A stretch of 21,950 nucleotides of DNA, from positions 1 through 21,950 of the forward strand of contig JAYTEX010000104.1 in NCBI GenBank assembly GCA_043734785.1. The letters run 5' to 3'. Positions within the stretch are counted from its first letter, which is position 1; each line of letters opens with the position of its first letter. A program made the position numbers and the translations under genes. The stretch comes from CAIKBL01 sp043734785 (GTDB taxonomy: Bacteria; Pseudomonadota; Gammaproteobacteria; Ga0077536). Below, piece by piece: positions 16,232 through 21,950 of the stretch. A model generated the notes under the pieces. It worked only from the letters and a program-made list of their open reading frames with translations. It was not told the origin of the DNA and did not search any database.

Positions 16232-17887
16232 TCAGAGCGCAGGTGTCGAATCGTTACTCAAATACCGCTCGTAATCCTTGAGGTCGGTCTCGATATTCGG
16301 ATCGCCGATGATGACCGGGCGCAGGAAAATCACGAGCTCGGTCTTGCGGTTATTGATCTCCTCGACATTGAAAAAAATGCCCCCGATAAACGGGATACGC
16401 GCGAGCCCCGGCACTTCCCGGTTGCCATTTTTGACTTCGTCCTGCATGAGCCCCCCCAGCACGCCGACCTGGCCATTGATAAGCTTGAGCACGGATTCCA
16501 TCTCGCGCGTGCGGATGATCGGGACGGGGTTGGTGATGTCGGCGTTGTCGTTGCCATTCAACTGACTGGCGAGGCGTGGGCCGGGATCGATCGCGTCCCC
16601 GATCTTCTCCGAGATGGTCGGGCGCACGGTCAGGGTGATCTCCTGGTTCGCCGAGATCTGCGGCGTCACCGCCATCACCAGGCCTACCGGTACCGAATGC
16701 ACTTGACTCTGAACGAATGAACGACCTTGTGCGTTCAAAGTGGAATCAGTGGTCGTCACCTCGATCGTGAAATACACCAACTCTTCGACCACTTTGAGCA
16801 AGGCCGTTTGGTTATTGATCACCATCAGACGCGGGCTGGACAGAACCTTGGTATCGCCAAACTCGCGCAACAGGCGGACCGTGGTATCCACCAGTTTGCC
16901 GCTGGCATGGGGATCACGATAGCCAAAGGTGAAGGCAGATACTGCGTTATCGATCACGCCATCGGTGACTGCCCCGAGCAGATTCTGGTTGAACTTGAAA
17001 CCGGCTTTGTCGGCATCCAGTAGAATTTGCCAGTCGACACCCGCTTGATACTGGTCATTGAGCGTCACCTCGACGATGGTCGCTTCAATCAACACCTGGC
17101 GACGCGCATTGGTGAGCACTTGATCGACGAACTTTAGAATCAGCTCGTGTTGTTTGCTGTTGGCCCTGACCGAGATCACGCCTGCTTCTGCGTTCACCAG
17201 CAGGTTCTGTGATTGCAACGGGGCGTCACGACCGGCAGTCGCCTCGCCCAGGATGGTGAGAATATTGGCGGTCAGGGTGTCCCAGAAGCGATTGTTGGAT
17301 TTCGAGTTCACGCGCGTGACGGAGCTGTTGGTGCCGGCGCTGCCACCCGTATTACCCCCGCCATCCTGTTGGGTGGCACCTTCGCCGGTGGTGGCGACCT
17401 GAGTCGCTACGCTGACGGTCGTGTCGGTTTCGCGCGCGAGATTGACATAACCCACCTCGTAGGTGCGGAAGAACGGCGCGTCCGGCTCGACGAGGATGGT
17501 GGTGCCTTCCAGTTGGTAGCGCAGGTTCGCCTGCCGCGCGACCCGCTCAAGAATTTGCGGTAGCGTCTGTTCAATCGCGTTCAAGGTCACATTGCCAGTG
17601 ATGTCCCCCGCAATATCCACGTTCATCTCGGCGTCGCGTGCGAGCGCAAACAACAGTTCGCGCACCGGCACATCGTTGACGACCACCGTGTAGCGCTCGG
17701 TTTCCGGGATTGGCTGCGGCGGCGGCAGGTAGGTTGCCTGCGGCACGATCTTAGGAATTCCCGGATCAGTGTGCACGGTGTCTGCCTGGCTCAGGTGCCC
17801 GGCGGATACCGCTGGCGGGGCCGGTTTCATCTCGGCGCAGCTCGTAAGGCCCAGCACCGCGAGAATCGAGACAGTCTTGCGCAACAT
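16232..17887 (-). CDS. mshL: Pilus secretin MshL (outer-membrane channel, lipoprotein)
   Basis: The likely start is the ATG at 17885-17887, with AGGGA five bases upstream, giving 551 residues; a longer reading to 17926 would overlap mshM. The N-terminus MLRKTVSILAVLGLTSC is a lipoprotein signal with a lipobox (LTSC, Cys17). It is followed by a secretin/TonB short N-domain (about 65-135), a low-complexity Gly/Ser/Asn loop (about 170-195), an N1-type domain, and the C-terminal secretin domain with VPVGLVMAVTPQIS and the VLGGLMQDE...VPGLARIPFIGGIF signature. It forms the gated pore through which the filament leaves. Gap to mshM is 10 bases. Confidence 0.94.
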   Translation of the reverse strand: MLRKTVSILAVLGLTSCAEMKPAPPAVSAGHLSQADTVHTDPGIPKIVPQATYLPPPQPIPETERYTVVVNDVPVRELLFALARDAEMNVDIAGDITGNVTLNAIEQTLPQILERVARQANLRYQLEGTTILVEPDAPFFRTYEVGYVNLARETDTTVSVATQVATTGEGATQQDGGGNTGGSAGTNSSVTRVNSKSNNRFWDTLTANILTILGEATAGRDAPLQSQNLLVNAEAGVISVRANSKQHELILKFVDQVLTNARRQVLIEATIVEVTLNDQYQAGVDWQILLDADKAGFKFNQNLLGAVTDGVIDNAVSAFTFGYRDPHASGKLVDTTVRLLREFGDTKVLSSPRLMVINNQTALLKVVEELVYFTIEVTTTDSTLNAQGRSFVQSQVHSVPVGLVMAVTPQISANQEITLTVRPTISEKIGDAIDPGPRLASQLNGNDNADITNPVPIIRTREMESVLKLINGQVGVLGGLMQDEVKNGNREVPGLARIPFIGGIFFNVEEINNRKTELVIFLRPVIIGDPNIETDLKDYERYLSNDSTPAL

Positions 17888-17897
17888 AAGCTTCCCT

Positions 17898-19064
17898 TCA
17901 GTGCGGGCGGGATGAGGAATCCACACCCAGCAGCAATACCTCGGCGGGCGCGTCGGTCAGGCGCGCAAGCCGGTCGAATGCGCTCAGCAGGTGCGGCGCA
18001 TCAGTCTCTATTTCAGCGTTCGCGAGCGGCACCTCGAATTCCGCCAGGGCCAGCGATAAGGCAGCGAGATCGGTGTAGCGGGTGGCCAGTGCGGGCGCTA
18101 TCACCGGCGTGGTGGGCGCGGCGGTTGCGGCGCCGCCGAGGAAGGGCGAGTTAAGCGCACGCGGCCCTTGCTGCCACCACCAGCCGGTCGCCATCAGCAG
18201 ACCAGCGGTCATCCACCCTAGACGCCATCCACCGCGTAACCATCGCCGTGACGCGGTGGTGAACTCGCTGTCGTTGGCGGCGAGCGTGATATGTCGCGGC
18301 AGCACGCGGGCTGCACCGCTCGAATAGGCCGCGAGCAGCGCCTTGTCGGCGAGGATATTGATTCGACGCAACAGGCCCTGCGAATACCGCGCGAGCACGC
18401 CGATCGCGCGCCGCGTGAACAGGTCAGATCCGCGATAGCCGCTCGCCTGGAGTCGCGCGTTCAGGTAATCACGAATTTCATCGGCGCCCAACGGCGCAAG
18501 TTTGAAACGGTAGGTAATGCGCTCGTTGAGTTGGCGAATCTCGTGCTGCGCAAGCTTGACATCCAGCTCGGGCTGCCCGAACAGCACGATCTGCAGCAGC
18601 TTGTCGTGCGCGGTCTCGAGATTGCTGAGGAGCCGGATCTCTTCGAGCGTCGCGAGCGGCATGCCTTGCGCCTCTTCCACGAACATCACCACCCGCCGGT
18701 TATCAGCATGCTTGGCGAGCAGGTAATCATGTAGTTGATGCATCACCAACGGCTTCGAGGCGCCCGGCGGCAGGTTGAGCTTGAGCTCGTAGGCGATCGC
18801 CGGCAGGATTTCGTCGGGACTCAGATTGGGATTGGCCAGATAGATCATTTCGCAGTGAGAGGGGATCTCGCGTTCGAGCATACGGCACAGCATGGTCTTG
18901 CCACTGCCGACTTCTCCCACCACCTTCACGATACCTTCACCGCGGCTGATCGCATAAATCAGCGCATCGAGGACCGCGCCGCGATTGCCACCCGGAAAGA
19001 ATAGCTCCGGATCGGGAGTGATCTTGAACGGCGATTTGTGGAAACCGAAATATTGGCAATACAT
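17898..19064 (-). CDS. mshM: ExeA/GspA-type AAA ATPase MshM
   Basis: A 388-residue protein: an AAA domain with Walker A GEVGSGKT (50-57), Walker B VVMFVEEA (125-132) and sensor region LFGQPEL (161-167), then a winged-helix part (about 195-265), a membrane helix (about 281-298) and a C-terminal periplasmic tail. The MYCQYFGFHKSPFKITPDP start is the family hallmark. Relatives (ExeA, MshM) bind peptidoglycan or help secretin assembly. The tail here is about 90 residues, shorter than a full peptidoglycan-binding domain, so that activity is uncertain. AAGG nine bases upstream supports the start. It lies 20 bases after the response regulator gene. Confidence 0.92.
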   Translation of the reverse strand: MYCQYFGFHKSPFKITPDPELFFPGGNRGAVLDALIYAISRGEGIVKVVGEVGSGKTMLCRMLEREIPSHCEMIYLANPNLSPDEILPAIAYELKLNLPPGASKPLVMHQLHDYLLAKHADNRRVVMFVEEAQGMPLATLEEIRLLSNLETAHDKLLQIVLFGQPELDVKLAQHEIRQLNERITYRFKLAPLGADEIRDYLNARLQASGYRGSDLFTRRAIGVLARYSQGLLRRINILADKALLAAYSSGAARVLPRHITLAANDSEFTTASRRWLRGGWRLGWMTAGLLMATGWWWQQGPRALNSPFLGGAATAAPTTPVIAPALATRYTDLAALSLALAEFEVPLANAEIETDAPHLLSAFDRLARLTDAPAEVLLLGVDSSSRPH

Positions 19065-19084
19065 CGATACGTCGCCTTGTGTGT

Positions 19085-20518
19085 TTACGGTTCGACCGGC
19101 GGATGCATGCCGAGTCGCGCGAGTTTGCTGTAGAGCGTGGTGCGATTGACGCCGAGCAAACGCGCGGCACGGCTCAGGTTGCCGTGGGCGGCGTTAAGTG
19201 CGGCGGTGATCAGGTGTCGCTCGAAGGTGGCGACCTCTGCTTCTAGCCGAAAACCGGGGCTGGCCAGACGAGCAGCCACGGCCCCCGCTTCGGGGACGGT
19301 AATGTCGTTCGCGCGCGCGAGCCGCACGCTCGGCTCGAGTTCCGGCGCGAGGTCGCCGACATCCACCAGGCGCCCGCCGAATTTGGTGCCGAGGCGCACC
19401 ACGATATTGCGCAGCTCCCGCACATTCCCTGGGAAGGCATACCCCTTCAGCAGGTCTGCCGCTGCGGGTGCGAGCTGGAAAGGTTCGATAGTGCCTTGAT
19501 ACAGTGCAATGAAGTGCGCGAATAACGTTCGCCAGTCCTCGCCGCGCGCGCGCAACGGCGGCACGCCGATCGTGAGCACGCACAGCCGATGGAACAAATC
19601 TGCGCGAAATTCCCCGCTGCGGGTGGCCTCCCTCAAGTCGCGGTTGGTGGCGGCGATGATCCGGGCCTGGGCGTGGCGCGGTTGGGTTTCTCCGAGCCGG
19701 TAGTACTCGCCATTCTCGAGCACGCGCAACAGTTTCGACTGCAGTTCAAGCGGCATCTCGCCCACTTCATCGAGGATGAGCGTACCGGTGCCGACTGCTT
19801 CGAGCAATCCCGGGCGCGTCCGGTCGGCCCCGGTATAAGCGCCCTTGGCGGCGCCGAACAGATGCGTCTCGAGCAGATCCGGGCTGAACGCCGCGCAGTT
19901 CAGCGACAGCAACGGGCGCCGGGCGCGCTCGGCGCCGTGATGTAGGCAGGCCGCGACGAGTTCCTTGCCGACCCCGGACTCGCCTTCGATCAACACAGGA
20001 AAAGGCGAATTCGCAAATTGTTTGATCAGGGCCCGCAGGGCTTGCATGCCGGCACTCTCGCCGATCAGCAGCGCGGAGGATGGCACACGCGGGGCGCCAC
20101 GGGCCGTCTCCGCCTCCAGGATCAGCAGTTGGTGGTGCAGGCGCGCGCGCAGCAGCTCAGTGTCACAGGGCTTCTGCAAGAAATCGACCGCCCCGAGGGT
20201 AAGCGCGTGCTGAATGTTGCGCCGATCGCTCTGCCCGGAGAGCACCAGGATGCGCGTGCGCTGGCGGGTCGCGACCAGTTCGGAAATCAGTGCATATCCC
20301 TCGTCGGGGGCATGGGGTGTCGGTGGTAGTCCGAGATCGATCAGCGCGAGCGCAGGCGCTCGCGGCAGGCTTGCAAGCAGTCGATGCGCCTGCTCGCGGG
20401 TGCTTGCGGTGTGGACTTCGAACTCATCGGAGAGGGTGAATTTCAACGCATCCACAATCAGCGGATCGTCATCCACGAGCAGCACAGAGGCCCGGGTTGC
20501 CTCAGCCCTCGCGGACAT
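19085..20518 (-). CDS. Sigma-54-dependent response regulator, PrsR/NtrC-like
   Basis: With the preferred start at 20516-20518 the protein has 477 residues; a start at 20545 adds nine. Domains in order (numbering from 20545): receiver (20-142) with acidic D25-D27, phospho-acceptor D70 in LIDLGLPP, and K125; AAA+ sigma-54 domain (about 158-385) with Walker A GESGVGKE (188-195), the sigma-54 contact loop GAYTGA (235-240) and Walker B LILDEVGEM; Fis-type helix-turn-helix (452-477). The receiver sequence DLGLPP and spacing recall PrsR. It should activate sigma-54 promoters when phosphorylated. Either start lies within metF's 3' end, with no clear ribosome site, so it is translationally coupled to metF. 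Confidence 0.93.
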   Translation of the reverse strand: MSARAEATRASVLLVDDDPLIVDALKFTLSDEFEVHTASTREQAHRLLASLPRAPALALIDLGLPPTPHAPDEGYALISELVATRQRTRILVLSGQSDRRNIQHALTLGAVDFLQKPCDTELLRARLHHQLLILEAETARGAPRVPSSALLIGESAGMQALRALIKQFANSPFPVLIEGESGVGKELVAACLHHGAERARRPLLSLNCAAFSPDLLETHLFGAAKGAYTGADRTRPGLLEAVGTGTLILDEVGEMPLELQSKLLRVLENGEYYRLGETQPRHAQARIIAATNRDLREATRSGEFRADLFHRLCVLTIGVPPLRARGEDWRTLFAHFIALYQGTIEPFQLAPAAADLLKGYAFPGNVRELRNIVVRLGTKFGGRLVDVGDLAPELEPSVRLARANDITVPEAGAVAARLASPGFRLEAEVATFERHLITAALNAAHGNLSRAARLLGVNRTTLYSKLARLGMHPPVEP

Positions 20519-21377
20519 GGCCGGCGGTGCGGCGAACCGGATCATGCAGGCCGAGATGACGACAGACAGTCTCCGTCGCCTCGTACTGATTCATGGTGTA
20601 GAAGTGTAGGCCCGGCGCGCCATTCTCGAGCAGGCGAGCGCACAGCGCGGTCGTGACCTCGATCCCGAAACTCCTGATCGCCCCTCGGTCATCGCCGAAA
20701 TCGTGCAATCTTTTCATGATCCAGCGCGGAATTTCCGCGCCGCACATCTCGGAAAAGCGTACCAGTTGCGTGACATTGAGGATGGGCATGATGCCCGGCA
20801 CGATCGGGATCTGGAGACCCAGCGCGCGGCAGCTGTCCACAAAGCGGAAATAGGCATCCGGATTGTAGAAGTACTGGGTGATGGCGCTGTCGGCACCGGC
20901 CTCGACCTTGCGCTTGAAATTCTGCAGATCGACTGTTGCCGAAGGCGCTTGTGGATGAAATTCAGGATAGGCCGCTACTTCGATATGGAACGCCGAGCCG
21001 GTTTCCCGCCGCACGAATTCGACGAGTTCACTGGCGAAACGCAATTCGCCAAAACCGCTCGTGCCCGAGGGCATGTCGCCACGCAGGACCACGAGCCGTC
21101 GCACCCCGGCGGCGCGGTAGTGCTGCAGCACTTCGCGCAGTTCAGCAAGCGGTGTGCCGATGCAGGACAGATGGGGTGCGGTCTCGATGTTGGTCGCTGT
21201 GCGAATCCGCAGCACGGTGTCGAGCGTCAAATCACGCGTACTGCCACCGGCCCCGAAGGTGACCGAGAAAAACTTCGGTGCGAGGGCCGCCAGTCGTTCG
21301 CAGGCAATGGCAAGCTTGGCGTGCGCTTCCGGCGAGCGCGGCGGAAAGAACTCGCAACTGAAGGATTGCGCGGTCAT
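20502..21377 (-). CDS. metF: 5,10-methylenetetrahydrofolate reductase
   Basis: A 291-residue TIM-barrel flavoenzyme that reduces 5,10-methylene-THF to 5-methyl-THF for methionine synthesis. E. coli MetF has 296 residues. Family motifs are visible: SCEFFPPRSPEA near the start with the catalytic Glu9, FSVTFGAGGSTRD (37-49), LVVLRGDMP, AAYPEFHP, and the terminal HFYTMNQYEAT. The start has AGAG about eight bases upstream. It appears to be the first gene of a transcription unit that runs into the sigma-54 regulator and the pilus genes, since its last codons overlap the regulator's start. Confidence 0.96.
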   Translation of the reverse strand: MTAQSFSCEFFPPRSPEAHAKLAIACERLAALAPKFFSVTFGAGGSTRDLTLDTVLRIRTATNIETAPHLSCIGTPLAELREVLQHYRAAGVRRLVVLRGDMPSGTSGFGELRFASELVEFVRRETGSAFHIEVAAYPEFHPQAPSATVDLQNFKRKVEAGADSAITQYFYNPDAYFRFVDSCRALGLQIPIVPGIMPILNVTQLVRFSEMCGAEIPRWIMKRLHDFGDDRGAIRSFGIEVTTALCARLLENGAPGLHFYTMNQYEATETVCRHLGLHDPVRRTAGHVREG

Positions 21378-21450
21378 TGAGTGTCTCTACCAGCGTTTAG
21401 AAAAAACCCCAGGCACGTGTTGGATCCCGCGCCGGTCGGCCATGACAATT

Positions 21451-21465
21451 CCCCGTCGGTCGGGG
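21451..21465. promoter_or_regulatory. GC-rich hairpin in the metF leader
   Basis: CCCCG and CGGGG form a perfect 5-bp stem with a 5-base loop about 75-90 bases before the metF start. Closer to the gene a GGGG followed by six T (minus strand, 21405-21414) could pair with the same CCCC run, giving two exclusive folds. I do not recognise a known riboswitch class. Confidence 0.3.
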
Positions 21466-21492
21466 CCACTTGCCGGAACCCAAGGTCCGTGT

Positions 21493-21526
21493 ATCGATAT
21501 TTGAACAAGCTTTTTATTGTATCGAT
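21493..21526. promoter_or_regulatory. Inverted repeat ATCGATA/TATCGAT overlapping a possible metF -10 box
   Basis: ATCGATA (21493-21499) and TATCGAT (21520-21526) are perfect 7-bp inverted arms with a 20-base spacer. On the minus strand a TACAAT -10-like hexamer (21516-21521) overlaps the right arm, so a bound protein would block metF transcription. No convincing -35 is seen and the arms do not match MetJ or MetR consensus. Confidence 0.35.
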
Positions 21527-21921
21527 CCTCATGGAAAAATATATCGTATATATAATAGTTTGTAATCAGTTTTTGATTAGATACATTAGAAATCAAGTGG
21601 GGCGGGTGAGCACCCAACCGGAATGCCTCAGTGGCTTTTTTAACCGAGCTGAAAATGACATGGAAGGGGGATCACATCGGTGCGTGGCGCTCGGGTGGGC
21701 GGAGGGAGATGCTCCTGTCGGCCACTGGGTGCCGGACCTGAACGGCCAAGTCTCGCGGAGGAGGTGGGTTTAGATTACCCCTCGGTGGCCGCTAAGGCAG
21801 GACGTCGGACACTTAATTCGGCAAGGTAAACTACCGCGCTTGCGGCGGCGAGTTCGGTCGGTGATGGAACTTGTGAACGAAACTTGCGGCGGGGACTGAA
21901 TACCCTGCTACGCTCTTAACT

Positions 21922-21950
21922 ATGGATGACGATTTGAATCGTTTCAAGGC
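21922..21950 (+). CDS. Possible truncated ORF at window edge
   Basis: An ATG at 21922 opens a frame reading MDDDLNRFK before the sequence ends. Starts of this form (M-x-x-D/E-L-x-R-F-K) are found in toprim/primase-like proteins of plasmids and integrative elements. Nine residues are too few to identify it. No Shine-Dalgarno is visible. Low confidence as a gene and lower for the family. Confidence 0.3.

Larger units (their letters stand above)
21378..21921. other. Gene-poor region upstream of metF with an AT-rich core
   Basis: About 540 bases hold no convincing complete gene. Bases 21483-21600 are strikingly AT-rich against a GC-rich background, with runs such as TATATAATAG. Bases 21604-21615 (GGGTGAGCACCC) form a tight hairpin and 21636-21641 is a T-run. 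From 21640 to 21920 the sequence turns GC-rich again without coding character on either strand that I can support. The composition break suggests an old insertion or island boundary. Confidence 0.5.

Noticed and set aside
1574..20545. A PEP-CTERM/exosortase system suggested by the PrsK/PrsR-like pair
   Set aside because: No protein in the window has a C-terminal PEP-transmembrane-basic signal, and no exosortase or polysaccharide genes are present.
21405..21414. GGGG followed by six T before metF as a terminator or known riboswitch
   Set aside because: No matching CCCC-stem lies close upstream, and I could not match the leader to SAM or SAH riboswitch patterns.
21604..21641. GGGTGAGCACCC hairpin plus T-run as an intrinsic terminator
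   Set aside because: The stem directly before the six T is only 3 bp (GCC/GGC) and the better hairpin lies 20 bases away, so it does not meet the usual form.
21381..21773. 130-codon plus-strand open frame upstream of metF
   Set aside because: It starts inside the metF leader, crosses both the AT-rich and GC-rich parts without a stable protein character, has no ribosome site and no recognisable motif.
1..21950. CRISPR arrays, insertion sequences, rRNA genes
   Set aside because: No regularly spaced repeats, transposase frames or rRNA signatures were seen on either strand.

Overview
The window is a stretch of GC-rich chromosome from a proteobacterium, most likely a gammaproteobacterium. The signs are a near-textbook Crp protein divergent from a yhfA/OsmC-family gene (the pairing known from E. 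coli), an elongator tRNA-Met, metF, and an MSHA-type pilus gene set. I cannot name the species. Coding density is high, genes overlap by 4-35 bases, and only the right end (about 21378-21950) looks foreign or AT-rich.

Layout. Left edge (1-1521): tRNA-Met and crp on the minus strand, then a divergent OsmC-family gene. Block A (1574-4780, minus): an ABC-2 permease, a membrane-anchored helical-repeat protein, a type IV prepilin and the ABC ATPase, so a pilin gene sits inside an ABC transporter cluster. A lone plus-strand histidine kinase (4818-6512) follows, divergent from the permease and convergent with Block B. Block B (6524-20545, minus, read right to left): sigma-54 response regulator, mshM, mshL, an MshN-like TPR protein, mshE, mshG, MshI/PilM-N-like, MshJ/PilO-like and MshK/PilP-like proteins, then two large unusual pilins that share a sequence block. 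The regulator gene overlaps the 3' end of metF (20502-21377). Upstream of metF lie about 570 bases without a convincing complete gene and a truncated possible ORF at the edge.

How it fits together. Block B encodes a nearly complete type IV filament machine: outer-membrane secretin, ExeA-like ATPase, assembly ATPase with a c-di-GMP-binding-type N-domain, platform protein, inner-membrane alignment proteins and tip pilins. It lacks a prepilin peptidase and a PilT retraction ATPase, which must come from elsewhere if used. Block A would supply the main pilin and an ABC transporter of unknown cargo. The nearest precedent I know for pilin, two-component system and ABC transporter together is the Myxococcus xanthus pilS-R-A-G-H-I region, but the sensor and regulator here look more like the PrsK/PrsR type. 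I found a candidate sigma-54 (-24/-12) promoter 48 bases upstream of the pilin start, with an inverted repeat about 100-118 bases upstream of the predicted transcription start, where an activator of the kind encoded at 19085-20545 would bind. The most interesting reading of the window is a self-regulated, MSHA-like filament system coupled to an ABC transporter.
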